A stretch of DNA of 64,000 nt from positions 37,384,243 through 37,448,242 of the forward strand of contig CM063283.1 of assembly GCA_032173965.1 (NCBI GenBank), given 5' to 3'. The translations under genes were made by a program, and so were the position numbers. Position 1 is the first letter of the stretch, and the number at the start of each line of letters is the position of its first letter. Origin of the DNA: Sitta carolinensis (lineage: Eukaryota; Chordata; Aves; Passeriformes; Sittidae). Shown here in pieces: positions 1-13,200 of this stretch. The notes beneath the pieces were generated by a model that made no database searches, had not been told where the DNA came from, and saw only the letters and a program-made list of their open reading frames with translations.

Positions 1-1701
1 CTCTGATGTACAATTGATTCCATGTTCATACATGAATTCAGCTTGTCAGGAGAGTTTTCTTATTCTCAGTGTTCTTCATCTAATTCTCAATGACAAAATA
101 TCTAGCAGTAGTGGACGTATGCTCACCTAAATTAGGAGCCTAGCACAGGAAAAGAGGTAGACTAGACTGTTTATATTGTTAAAAGGACAAATAGAAACTG
201 GAAAAGTAACCTCCAGAAAGATTGCTCAGTCCACATAAGATCTGATTTGCTTTCTGGAGGTGACTCTCATGAAGAAATTCCTGCATTAGCAGCAGGAAAG
301 AAGAGCTAAAGCTGCTTGAAGCACCAGGACACTCACAATGGTCTTTGAGTAGAAAGCATCAATGAAGCACAATGTTTTCTTTTCTGTTCCATTTTAGCTA
401 ATATGATTTATAATGACTTACCCTTTCCCTAACCTGGCAGATTTTGGAATCCAAGTATCCATTTGGCTTCAAGCAGTCCTACAGCACCCATGGCTTCATG
501 ATGTTACAATTGATTCCAGTAAAACTTCCTCCAAGGTTTCCTTTGTTACACTTGACAACTAAACTACTGTGATCTCAGAAATTCATCTTACAGATGTCGT
601 ACCTTTCTTCCCTTTCCATTATTGCACTAGAAGATAAATCCTAGTATATCTTTTCAGCTGGCACATGGCAAAGAATATTATTGGATGTACAGTGTCTGTC
701 AGGGATAGACTTTCTTCATAGCAGCCAGGATAGTGCTATGCTTTGAATTTGTGTCTAAAATGTTGATTACACAAATGTTTTGGCAGTTGCTGAACAAAGC
801 TTACACATAATTGAGGCTTTATTTCTCCTCCACATTCACCCAAAGTGAGGAGACTGGGGATGCAAAAAGTTGGGAGAAGACAATAGTCGAGAGAGCAGAC
901 CCCAAATGACCAAGAGATATTCCAGACCATATGACAACATGATCAGCAATAAAATATCAAGGAAAAGAGCAGAAAGGGGGAACAGTGAATCTAATAGAGA
1001 ACATTCATAATTCTTCCTTTATGTGGAGTTACTGAGTTAATGCTTACATAACATTTAAAAAATAAAGCAAGAGAGTCCAAGTATATATTTAGTTTTTCTA
1101 TTTTTGCCAAATATAATTCTAAGCTGGAGTTACATTTTAAATTATAAAGTCAAATTGCAATGACTGAAAATTTAAGTATTGCTAGTATATCTGTTTTATT
1201 TTGTTTCCAAATGATAATTATCAGTATTTAATTAAAAAAAAAATCCAAACAATACTTCTGAATATTGTTTGAACTCACATAATTTTTAACAATAACTTTT
1301 CTATGGTTGTGTTGCGCAGTATGAAATATATGGGCAGCCATCACATAATCCAATGATCAAGACTAATTCCAAAGGAAAGCAGGAGAATCTTGCTTTGCAA
1401 TCTCATGTGCTATTTCCACCTGCTAATTAATCAATACAATTCTGGTACTGTAAATATTTTTCAACTGATTATTTAAATGAAATACATGAATGTAGTGTGC
1501 ATTTCACATTTCATTTAGAGAAGACAAAGTATGCATTGAAGTATTGTTTATACTTTATTTTCAGATACCAAGAAATACACTTCATGCAGAAAGAGGAGGG
1601 AAGGTTTATGATCTGGCCCTGTAGATGAGGGAAACTGAGGTTCTTGTTAATAGAACAGCTCTGGCAGGTTAAAGTAAAATGACACTGAATGACCAGTGTT
1701 C
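1..1701. other. Unique AT-rich non-coding DNA
   Basis: I see no exon, RNA gene or recognisable transposon here. The only open frames are under about 65 codons and lack domain-like composition. Short A/T runs occur, for example around 1230-1240, but no tandem array. It is best treated as intergenic or intronic sequence. Confidence 0.6.
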
Positions 1702-1793
1702 TATATATACGTGTGTATATGTGTATATATATGTATGTATATATATATAGTGTGTGTGTGTGTGTGTATAAAATATATATTTGTGTGTGTGTA
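1702..1793. repeat. Compound TA/TG microsatellite
   Basis: The stretch alternates TA, GTAT and TG dinucleotides, with an uninterrupted TG run at about 1750-1767 and a second shorter TG run at about 1781-1792. The pattern is alternating pyrimidine-purine throughout, so it should be length-polymorphic. No gene is adjacent. Confidence 0.9.
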
Positions 1794-2917
1794 GGATTTA
1801 TTTTTTAAAAAATTGGATGCAATGGAAAGCAGCTATGTAGCTTTTTTGGTTATTATCTGTAGAAATATGGCAATATAAAAGATAAAAGCATAAAAATAAC
1901 ACCACGCTTAAGAAAATGTTTAAGGAACAGAAAGAAAGAAAAGGAATGATAAGAGTAGAAAGTAATCATCCCCCGTGGATCTTGATTGTTGCAATTTCTG
2001 TAATAGTTGGCCCAAGTGATCTGGATCACTGTTCTGTGGATTACTTGGTCCATCTTGGTCTGTGAAAGGGTGGGAGAAGCCTGGGAAACACAAATTTCCA
2101 TGGGTTAGCATATATACTCAGGTTCAGATGGGAATGCCCACATACCTTCCCTTGGCCAGAAATTTTACACTGTCTGTTGCAACACTGTGGACCATGAGCA
2201 ATCCTCTTGGTGGAAGGCCCTAGAAATGAGTCTGGGAGCACTCTGGGTGTCTTTGATGGTTTATGACCCCTTCCAAGACATGACAGCTGCCTCTCACTTC
2301 AACATAGTTGAGAGAGTTATGTTCCATCAGAAGGGATGAAAACCTTTAGACCTATGTGGGAATGTTCAGGTACTTCCCTGGGGAGTGGGGGAGTTTTACA
2401 CCTGAGCCATTTCTGTAAAAGAGGACACTGGCATGATAAAAATCAACATTATACCACCTTGGAGGACCTGCGTCTTGTTTGCCTCTTCCCTTATCTGGCT
2501 CAAACCCCAGCTTGTCACTAAACAAAATGTTGTGTGCACATCCTCTCTTCACCTGGGCTGTGCTTTGAACACTGTCAGCAAAGCAGCCTCTGTTTTCTGA
2601 ATGGCAGGTTGTTCTGAGTCATTAACTATTAACATTCCTCTTTCTCATAAGGAGTCCCTCCAAATAGGAGGTCCAGAGAATGCTTCATCAGGTACCTTGG
2701 GGAGAAATACGAGAATCATGATGAAAACTAAGCGAGCTAGATTCCAGTCCTGCCTGTTGTCAGATGTAGAAAGGTACGACCTAGAACATGTGCAGAATAT
2801 ATTTAAATCAATGCCATTCTGTCAGGGCACAAAAGTCCCACGTGGATTTTACCTGGAGTTCTGTATCTGGTCAAAAGATCATGAAATAAACAACTAAAAA
2901 TGAACAAGAAATGGCAT
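1794..2917. other. Non-coding stretch, slightly richer in GC, origin unclear
   Basis: From about 1960 to 2900 the base composition is less AT-rich than the surroundings, and several short open frames overlap on both strands. The longest is 98 codons on the plus strand at 2601-2897. None resembles a protein family I know. The stretch ends directly in a CR1 tail, so part of it could be an old, unrecognised transposon fragment, but I could not match it to the CR1 body. Confidence 0.4.
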
Positions 2918-2993
2918 GAATGAATGGGACGTGGACTTTGATGATCTTCATGGGCCCCTTCCAACTCAGGATGTTCTGATTCTATGATTCTAA
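2918..2993 (+). mobile_element. CR1 retrotransposon 3' end fragment
   Basis: The sequence reads tttgatgatcttcatgggcc, then ccttccaactcagg, and ends in ATTCTATGATTCT. This is the characteristic 3' terminus of avian CR1 non-LTR retrotransposons: the 3'UTR end followed by direct repeats of an ATTCTATG octamer. Only the extreme 3' end is recognisable, as is usual for 5'-truncated CR1 copies. It lies on the plus strand and has no coding capacity. Confidence 0.85.
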
Positions 2994-5900
2994 CAGTATA
3001 ATCAGTCTCCTTAGGAAAAATAAAAATCCGTATTGATTATAGTAAAAGAAATGAGTTAAAGCTACTATGAAAATGCCTTCTTATTTCACAAATAAGAGTA
3101 GGAAAGAAGGTGATAAAGCTGTATAGTTCATTTGCCATGATAAAATGTGGAGCTAGTAAACAAAAATTTTCTTTTATTCTTCAAGGATGCATTTTATGAG
3201 GAGGCTTGTATTTTGTATCTGGGTTCAGAAAATGTTTTTGGTATAATTTAATTTTAAACAATGGATAAATAAATATAAAAGTACTTTTCAAATATGAAAA
3301 ATACCAAATAAGTTGCTGTATGTTTATGCTTTCATTGTATTTTCCACAGTTTCAGATTTCAAAATAAATGACAGAGTTGTTAATAGGCTGTAGAGGATTT
3401 TTTTCCTGTCCTCCCTTGATTTATTGCTGCTGAGTGTAAACTGATCTGGAAACAAGTGAGAATTCCCTGCGAAATGTTGTAAAATCCAAATTCCTCATGG
3501 AGTGGAGAGAAATATTTGAGCAGAAACAATCATCCCCACGTGTATAAGCTTTGAATAATAAGAGCCTGGTTTCTACATTTCTTTTGTTCATGATGTATCA
3601 ATCCAGTGTGAAAGGAAACATAAAAACAGCACATATATAAACCAAATGTGCAACAGCAAAAGCTTTAACAAACCTTAATTATTCAGGTGGTTAAGGAACA
3701 AGCTAAATAGCAGCACTAGTGTACTGTAAATCCTTGTGGCTGACACAGAAGTGGTTATGACAGCTTTCACATTATCTCATTGCAGTATCGAGGCAGTAGT
3801 CGCAGCTGGCTCATATGTCAAAATGTGTCAGGACTTAAATGGTAAAACAGGAGTGCAACAGCAATTGGCTTTTCAATCAATAATGCAATCAATATATTTC
3901 ACAGATATTTTCCCATATCTAAATTACTCTGCAGAGATGAGGTAGCCTGACTGAGTGTTTATAAATCAATAAAACACACAGCTAAAGGACATCTGCTCCT
4001 GTTCTTTCACTTCAAGGTGCAGTTTGCCTTTTATTTCCAACTCTCTCTTATTTAAGAATGTACTTTTGAGGAAAAAAAAAGCTCTCTTTTTGCACACAAA
4101 TCAGTTTTGAGTTGCATTTTGATTACAGACTATTTCTGTTAATAATTTTTTACTTCAGTTTTAAATAGGTGTAAAGGACAGTTTCTGTTGGCAACAGAGC
4201 TGAGAATTAATAACATACATTTCAGATTTGCAATACAAATATAAACAGTTATTTTATATAACATTACATTGTGTTTTTTGTGAATACGATGTATGCACAC
4301 AATTTTGAAATACCCCAACCTTAGGAAGCACAAGGTTTTTTTCTCTGCAACAGAATTTCAGAAGATTCTTGGCCATGTTTTGCAGAACAGCTTCTTCTCA
4401 AAGCATCCTGGATCATCTTTCACTAATCTGTTCAATTTTCAGCAGCAGATACATGAAAGGTGATAGCTTGATATGATATTGTTAGATGAAATTACTGAAT
4501 TTGCCTTCTGCCTCTTTGTTTTTGTTTGTGAAGCAGTGACTACCAGAAAGAGTATGGTTTTTAACACTTAGCATCAGAATAATTCCAAAAGACAGCAGTT
4601 TTCTGTTTTTTCTGTATATGACTGCAGCATGTACATATTCTATATTGATGCATATATGCAATTATATACTACACACAAAGATACAATACATTTGAAACAT
4701 TGTACTGTTGGAGTTAATTATGAATTAGTGCATATAGGTGTTCATTACTGCTCTGTGCTCTACACATTTTATTTATACAATATTAAGGATTGAGAAAAGA
4801 TGTCCCTAAGTGTGAGTTTTATTGTAAAAATACATATTTTCGCCTTACTCATCTACTGATTGAAAGTTATATCAGGCACAAAAGAGAGACTAACAAAAGC
4901 AATTACATCTTTTGGGTACAACAGCCGCGTTCTGTCAAGAAGTACATAAATCCAAACAAATTGTGTTTCCTAATCTAGCTGTTCAATTAAAAATAGATTG
5001 TCACATTGGTGAATGCCAACTAATCTTATCATGTTATACCTTTAGTTCACATGCTGGGTTATTCTCTCAATATGTACAATCTCTTTCACAGTTGTGCGAT
5101 CTATCTCTGAACCACAGTTGCAACACAATCAAAACACAAAGCTCGGGACACAGCAGTTCCCTGATTCACTTATCCTATTTATTTTATTAAGACAGCTTTA
5201 ACACTACACTTTTAAAGCATTTTAGAGGATTTAAGTAATTTCATGTCATAACTTGAATGTGTCTTTACTGAAAGAGCTCTAGTTAAATGGATCTGAGGTA
5301 TCAAATACCTTATTTCTAAATTGGCAAAGAGGTTCTGTCTTTGACTTAAATGGGAAGACACTTTTGGCCTCAATATTTGACTACGTACAGCAATATGGAA
5401 AGAAAATCTTGAAAATATTAAAGGAGAAAGAAAGAAAGAAGGAAACTGCCAAATATTAAGATATTTTAAAGGATGTTTTCAACCAGGATGGGTTGGGGTT
5501 TTTATGTTTGACAACGCTTTATATCTAAGGTGTCATTTTATCCTTTTTTTTTAAATTCAGTTTTTTAAAAGTTTACGTTTGAAGATACATATGAATAATT
5601 TTGATGAACTCTGAAGTATTTTTTCTGTCATGGTAGAACAGCCTCATTAAAGTATTAAATTAATGCAAAACAGAGCAAAGAAACCTCTTTTAATTTTCTC
5701 TTAGTTAGCAAAAACATTAAATGAATATAAGTGGGATCTTCATAAAATGCTTTGAGAGAATTCTTCCTTAGTTGAAAAAGGCTAGTGAATGACAAAAACA
5801 GCCAGAGTTTTTTACAGCTTTTGAAAACTCTTTATTGTTTCAGTGACTGAGCTCTGTAGAATCCCAAGTCAGAAATTCCTACAAGTGTCATTAAAGCCAT

Positions 5901-6444
5901 TCTCATCCATTGCATGTAAGTGTCAGAAATATTTTTAGAGACCTGAAAATCTATTAAACTTCCAGCTGGAAATGTATCTTAAGCTTCAAGTCAAACTCCT
6001 GGCAACAATAAAGTGGCTAATGTGTTTGTACTTGAGAAGCTGTAAAATGAGAGAACACTGCTGGGAACTGGAAAGTAAAACTAGTTGAAGAATTCCCCTA
6101 GTGACACAAACTTTATTTTAAGTAAGAGCTGGTCAAAATGCAGTAGTTGAGATTTTCAAAATATGGCATCAACATCACAGAATTTGTCCTGTTTTGGAAA
6201 GGTTGACCATAATATTATTCTGGGAATAATCATAAGTATTGTCATACAAATGACGATACCCCCCAAAAAAATTTGTAGTCCTGGAAAAATACTTGAGGAA
6301 CTTACAAGTTGGGCTTTGCGTATGTGAAGGTGTAAAGGCATCTCTTCATTATGCAAGGCCAGCTTTTAAACTTGAAGGTTGTGTGCTTTGGCGTAATCAC
6401 AGTACCTCATGTTTTCTTCCAAAATGATTCTATGTGGCATTCCC
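2994..6444. other. Unique non-coding DNA
   Basis: No gene or transposon was recognised. About 3350-4060 has mixed composition free of simple repeats and could be a conserved element, but nothing in the window proves it. A short GAAA run occurs at about 5426-5440. Open frames here (up to 92 codons at 4912-5190) show no recognisable domains. Confidence 0.55.
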
Positions 6445-6726
6445 AAGGGAAGGGAAGTTTCAGGGAAGGAAAGTTTCAGGGAGTTTTCAGGGAATTTTCG
6501 TGGAAGTTTCAGGGAATTTTCAGGGGAGTTTCAGGGAAGGGAAGTTTCAGGGAAGTTTCAGGGAAGGGAAGGGAAGTTTCAGGGAAGTTTCAGGGAAGGG
6601 AAGTTTCAGGGAAGGGAAGGAAAGTTTCAGGGAAGGGAAGTTTCAGGGAAGTTTCAGGGAAGGGAAGTTTCAGGGAAGTTTCAGGGAAGTTTCAGGGAAG
6701 GGAAGGGAAGGGAAGGGAAGGGAAGT
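6445..6726 (+). repeat. GGGAA/GGGAAGTTTCA minisatellite array
   Basis: About 280 bp consist almost entirely of two building blocks, the 5-mer GGGAA and the 11-mer GGGAAGTTTCA, in irregular order. A few variants occur in the first 100 bp (GGGAATTTTCG, GGGGAGTTTCA, GGGAGTTTTCA). The last 35 bp are pure GGGAA repeats. The plus strand is purine-rich apart from TTTC islands. Because neither unit contains a stop in any forward frame, three overlapping artefactual open frames of 112-125 codons run through it, so these are not genes. The unit TTTCAGGGAA recurs about 15 times. The same unit occurs at 20040-20258 (other strand) and 25674-25768. Confidence 0.95.
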
Positions 6727-9700
6727 AGAAATTATTACACTAAGTAAAAGAGTATTACCATGCAGCATTGTTATAAATATGAAGCTCTGAAATTCATGAG
6801 GTAAACATGACAACCAATTGTAGACATATGTATTTGTTAGTTTCAAAGACACTGTGACATTGGATTCAGATGGGTGTAAAATCAGCAATGAGAACAAAGA
6901 GTTTAAATAGTTTTAGGCATTCAGATTTAGAAATAATTAAATAGGATATATAGATGAAAACATTTATAAATTACACTTTAACTGAAAGTGTCATCAGATT
7001 AAATAATAGCCAGGATTGTATACAGTTGGCCCAGCTTCTAATTTTGTTCATGCAAACTATATAAAGAGTAAAGGTTAACCTGTAGACTGTAAACTATATT
7101 CTAATTATAAGAATACATAAATCAGTAAGTCCTCCCAGGTATAAATGATGGTAGAGGAACACAGCACATGACAAAGCAGAAACCAAGAGCAACATAATGA
7201 TTAAAATTCCTAACAGGATCTTAGAGTGAAAAAAGGGAGACATAATATTGGCCTGATCTAGCTTATTCTGTTGACCAAAGCAAAGGGTTTGAGTGTGCAA
7301 AAGTGTAAGCAGCTAAGTAATCTAAAAAACTATCAAATGCATTTCTTTTCTACAACATGGTCTTGTAAATCAGGTTACACACCAACTCCATGCTAAGTAC
7401 CACTACACTGCATGGAAGAGAAAAACATTCTGTCCTTGGCTAGATAGCTTAGGCACCCTGTTTATCTCTAAATAAAACCAGCTTGTAGTTGGTTTGTCAG
7501 GGGGGGTCAGGGGTCTGAATCTCTGAACTATCTCATTAAAAAAGTGCTAAAGATGGAAAATTAATTGAGACTGAAATATGAAAGTATCTTTAATGTCCAC
7601 TGCTTTGTGAAGATCTAGGCCCAGTTCGGACACCAAACACAGGCATCTAGAATTGAATGTCTTTTAGGACCTTATCCTATTTCTCCTGGATTTGAGTCAT
7701 TGCTCCAAAAAGCATAGATCTCCTGTAAGTCTTATATTTTACCTCCTATCTTACATGCATGTCTGAAATATCTGGAACGTTCCAGAAGGCTATGATCTGT
7801 CTTTGACTGAATTGAGCTGAACTGAACTGAACTGCAACCCTCTTTTATTGATGCCTGTTAGAAAACCTGTGTGATGTTTCATAAGGAATGTGAGTTAGGC
7901 ACAGAGCTGTGAAATATCTCTTTGCAAAACTATCATCTGTAAGTAGCTATCATTCTGTATTAAATGCTATACCTTTCACAACAACTTCCATAAATCTTAG
8001 AATGTATAGAATAAACTGATATTTTATAGTGTTCTTACAATGAGTTTGGGAAAATCTGTGCCTGTATCATTCAAAGGGAAATGAGAGGAATTTTGAGGAG
8101 ACTAGGGATAAAATGCAACATTAAATGAAAATAGAGATGGAAGATTATGCTGAGCTAAGACTGAAGTTTGTATTTAACAAAACACTTCTCAATTTTTTAA
8201 AAAATACATATTTTCTATTGGAAACTTCAAAGGATGTATATAAATTAAAATCAACATGGATGAATTGCTTACTCAGGGCTACAGAATTAACTAGTCACAA
8301 ATGTTTGCTATGTGAGTAAACCATCAAATTTTAAGGAATGGGTTCAATGGCCTTATCCCTGCTACCAGGAATATTATTGTATTAATGGTACTATATTGCA
8401 TCTTCTCAATGGGAATCTATTTTAAAATGTATATAAAAATTAAATCAATATGAAATTTGGTCCTCAGCAAGAGTGAAATATCAAATTCAAACAAATTTCT
8501 AACTATCTTTTATTTTGTTCTTTTAGTTTTTGAAATCTCATAAGTAAAAGCATCTAATAGTAGATTTGTTAGAAACACTTATCAGAATGATACAGAAACA
8601 ACCCATTGAATAAATCACAAGATGATGCATTTGTCCAATGTAATTTGATAAATGTTAAGTAATCTTCCAACAAAATAGGGGACAGATTAATGGAAAATCC
8701 ATAAGGTATATAGGGGGTTTGTTTGTTTATTTTTTAAGTATTTACTTTGTTACTATCATTAGTGAAAATTAGCACAAAATATTTATACCTTTCTTTTGAT
8801 AACAAGATCCTTAATGACATACAAATAATTCTTAATTTCTTTTCTTCTTTAGGATATAGAGTCACTGGATTTCCATTTATGACTATGCCCTTTGGATGTC
8901 AGACAGTTTTTGCTGAGACATAGAGATTAATAGAAGAGTGGAACAGATTCTGAGTCTTTTCTACACTCTCAGTCCTAAACTACTGAATACAGTGAGACAT
9001 GACCTTTCAGCTGCTAGGTCCTCAATTTTAAATGGTTTGTTGATCTGTACAAAGAATGCCAAGCATTCTGAGATGCCAAGGCTGACTTCATGTGGTAATG
9101 AGCACAAACGAAGGAATTTAGCTAAGGAATACATAGCCCTCTTCCTATAGAAAGCTCCAGCTAAAGGAATAACTTTGCAGGAAAATGAAGAAGCCTTTGA
9201 GTTGGGTATTTTTTTCTTGCAGTACTGAGAGAATGGATTGACAAAAGAGTTAAGGGGGCTGAAATCATTGGAAAGATAGATAATTTATAGAATAAAAGAT
9301 GAGCTTGCTGCATGGGGGGACGCTATATTATAGCATGTGTTCCCCCAACTTGGAAAATAATTGAATTTTATTTACTTAATAAAATAAATAAATAATAATT
9401 AAAAAAAGAAAATATTTCACAGGCAAAGAGGCAAAGTTGTTGTCTAAATATTACAGAAATAAATTTTTAAATGAAAATTAAGATGATGCATATGCACCTG
9501 TGATCAATGCATAATAGGAGACCAGCTACTTTTTCTGAAGTGTTAGAAAATGTGTATGAAACTTAGAGTCTCATGACTGTGCACACTTGTATACCCAGGC
9601 AGTCATCCCTCTGTCTTTTGGGTGCAAAAGTGGTTCACCAGATGTACATACCAGAGGGACAGGATAGAAGGCATTGACTTCCCCAAATAAGAAATACCAT

Positions 9701-10268
9701 CTAAAGGCTGAGGAGATACGGGCCCCATCTGCTGCAGTAGGAAGGTGCAGCAGATGTTCAACCTGTCCTTTGGCCTTGGAGAGACAGACAGAATAGATGG
9801 CATCCCCATGGACTTTAGGTTTCTCTCTTTAGGCAACTGAATCCTGGCTAGCTAGTCATAGCCTATTTTTCTCCAAGAATAAGCATTGAAAAACAACACC
9901 AAACTCAGAAGGTTAAAGCTAGGAAGTGAAGTGTCCATATTCTGAACTTCTGATAAGAAAACAATGCTGGAAAACACTTGCTGGTCTGAGGAACAGAAGA
10001 GTGTTGTAAAGGCCTCAGAATTTACCAAGATTAGAATTTCTGGTGCTATTTACCCTTGGCTTCCTTTAGAACACATCCATTATAAAACTGTTCAGGTCAG
10101 ATAATAATGTAGAAAATACCATGGACCATGGCAACATGGCAATAGCTTTTTTAATCAGGATTCTGCTGACTTTAAAAAAAAATATTCTGGTACTAACTCA
10201 GGAAACACTATCCTTGATACCATTATATAGGGATTTTTAAAAATATAGTATAATTATACAGTTAAAAC
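6727..10268. other. Unique AT-rich non-coding DNA
   Basis: Nothing gene-like was recognised. A short TGAAC run lies near 7810-7830, a nested inverted repeat at 9313-9347, and an AAAT-type run at about 9379-9410. Open frames are short (68-77 codons) and unremarkable. Confidence 0.55.
9313..9347. other. Nested inverted repeat (possible hairpin)
   Basis: Outer arms TGGGGG (9313-9318) and CCCCCA (9342-9347) enclose a near-perfect inner palindrome GCTATATTATAGC (9322-9334). The left inner gap is 3 nt and the right one 7 nt, so a folded stem would carry an asymmetric internal loop. The flanks are AT-rich. No neighbouring gene explains it. Confidence 0.6.
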
Positions 10269-10285
10269 TTTTTTTTTTTTTTTTT
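10269..10285. repeat. Poly(T) run
   Basis: An uninterrupted run of 17 T follows an AT-rich stretch. I could not identify a retroelement attached to it on either strand. Confidence 0.9.
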
Positions 10286-13200
10286 CTTGAAGTACCCCTA
10301 AGTTTCACTTTGAAGTTTCCCTTTCAAAATTATGAATTTCGCCGTTATGATGTTAGGAGCTGTTATCAGTCAGACCATGCACCTGTTGCTCCATGGGCTG
10401 AAGTCAGAGTGTAAAGCTTTACACAGCCTAGGTCCAAGAAATTGTCCTAACGTGTTTCTGCTCAGACAGCATAACTGTCAGTAAAATGGGAATTTCAGCT
10501 GCAAAAGGTAGCCTCAGACATATTGTTAGAAACTTTGCTATTGCATTAAACATTTGGGATCCATTAGGTAATGAATGGATTACACTGAGTAACTAGAGAA
10601 GATTAATTGGATATTGTTTGTAAATTGCTTTGCAGACAGTAGGCCTCATATAAGTGCTCTGTATTACCATTATTAATGGACCTTTTTTATCTGCAGTGGA
10701 TATCTTGCTTCACCATTGTTCGTGTACATAAAGGAAAACCATAATACTTTCCTTCAGACCAGCATGCAGAACTTCAAAAGAAATTACTTTTAAGCCTGAA
10801 TAGACTGATTAATGTTAATCACAAATATGTGACTGTAAAGAGAGGAAAGAGTGTATACAAAATTGTGTTTTAAATATCCAAAAAGTGATCTCAACAGGTC
10901 CTATGTTAATAGGAAATATTCAGGTGGGTCCTGGAAATTCAGAAAACAAGAAGGTCTTAAAAGCCCAGCCATAAGCTTTTGTCATGTCCTCTCTATCTCA
11001 CTGATTATTCTAGAAAGACATCCTTTAATAACTAATATTTCACAGGATATTATCATAGATTTAAAGAATATTTTTTGCAAAAGAGTAAAGAAAGGAGTGA
11101 CAGTTTTAAGAAATGGAAAAATCTTGGTTTCCAGAAAAATATCTTTAAATATGGCTAGAATTTTCCATCTGCCATGAACAATGGAATAGCATGCTTATTA
11201 TTGAAATTAATTTATGAAGAATTTGGGTCAGGTATCTGAATGTGCAAGCTGGTATTTACAGAGGAAGTAAAAAAAGCCCATCAGTAAACCATCATTTAAG
11301 CCTTAGTCTCATGTTCTTATCATAACACTCTAGCATATTCACACTCCAGTTAGATTATGCTAGTTAGTTAGAATTCTTATATTCTCTGCTAAGTAATTCC
11401 TAGAAAAATCCAAAGGATAACTCCTGTGGCATGGAATACTATTATTGATACATTCTTGTTTAAACATCAACATCATTTAGAAACAGGGAGAAACATCATC
11501 TGTATTTAGAAAAGAAATGAGCAGGAAGGACACATAGCAGTGCTGATGAAAGTTCCTACAGCCATTATAAGGATGCATGTTTCCTCTGCTTGCCTTGCCA
11601 TCTGTGGTATCTCTATAATAGTCTTAGGCTCTGTTCCATGTCAATGCAGCTGCAAATCTTGGAAATTATAGCAGACTCAGACCTGGCCAAACCAGGACAT
11701 AAACTGAAGATCTTGAACATACAATTTATTGACAAGACACGAATCTCCATTTAAGATATAACACACCTTTTCTTTTCTCTTAGCTATCAGTAAGAAAACA
11801 AGAATTTAATCTAGATTCCTATAATGTTCCTATTCCTATAGTGTTATTTCAGCATCATTTGGGGGTGTTTATTATATACTTTTCAATCTCCTTCAAATTC
11901 AAACAGCTAGCAAAGCTGCCAGAATACATTTAGCTAAATCCTAAGCATCTTTAATAACAGTAGTCTTGCCCTTCCAGCAGTGAAATGCACCAAATGGATT
12001 TGTTCAGTCCATATGCAATTGTGGGACTAACTGAGGAATCTCTCATCTTCAGACATACTAAGTGTAGCACCACATCTTAGTGTCAAAGCTACATGTTTAG
12101 ACATTTTTTACTCCTAATGATAGGTCAGGCCAGAAAACTAGAAAACTAGACCAGTGTATTTCATTCTTTAAATTATTTAAACCATCAAAACACAAATGCA
12201 TATTAATTCTTTCACTTCAGTGACAGTTTATGTTGGGTGCTAAAAGAATGCTGTAACTGTCTATATAATCCAGCAATAAATATAAGTCAGATTCTCTGTA
12301 TTGGAATTTTTTCAGTTACACAATTCAGTGTTTGGAAGAATCCCAATTATACGATGTTGAAAATATTGATGAGGTGCTGAACTGCTGTGGTGGCAAAATC
12401 TGCTCAAACCTTTTATAATATTAGATAGATATCATGACAACTACTACTGTAGTGCCATGGGTAACTTTTCTATTACATAGCATGTTCCCATTTTAAATGA
12501 GATTTGTGGCATTTTTGCTAACTGCTGTCAGAAATAATCTGTCATTGGAACATCTTTCAGATTATCCTCTGGGATTCCTTTGAGATTTTTACAATTTAGT
12601 ACACATGCAATTGTTCGTCATATTCTAATATTCATTTTAAGGAAGCTTATTCAGGTAATTTTCAGTGGAAGTTAAAGCACATTACTTTTAGAAAATTTTT
12701 GTGTGTTTAATGGTCTGAATGAATTTTCCTACATGAAACAAATTTCTTAATAGGAAAGTACTAGCATTAACTTCATGATATACAGCTAAACAACTCCATT
12801 CCAAGTTCCCCTGCTTCCACAGATACACAAGCAAAAAGCTCTGATCTCTTAAAAATGTAAAATATAGGCAATATTTTACTCCTTTTCTATGGTCAGAATG
12901 AAAGCACTTCTATACTGTGCAGACAGGAGTGAACAGAAGATAAAAGTCTATTTTAAAAGAATTTAGGAACAGTCTCTCCATTTCATCTTTCATATAAACA
13001 ATTCAATCCTTAATTTTACTTTTAACTTCGTGAATGCAGTCAAGGGAAATACATTGTCATTTTGCTTTATTAATGAGTTATTTTAAGGAGAGGAAGGAAA
13101 GGGTACTTTAAATGGGTGTGAAGAAAGATGGCTAAAATGTCCAGAGGAGTTTGGCATTAAAAAACATAATGTTTTTAGTGCTTTATTTCTGATTCCAGTG

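Noticed and set aside
2601..2897. 98-codon plus-strand open frame before the CR1 tail
   Set aside because: No family recognised, no neighbouring exon, and it ends just upstream of a transposon tail; probably chance.
6351..6790. Three overlapping plus-strand open frames of 112-125 codons with repeated GKFQGSFREV-like residues
   Set aside because: They exist only because the GGGAA/GGGAAGTTTCA repeat has no stop in any forward frame; a real repeat protein would be open in one frame, not three.
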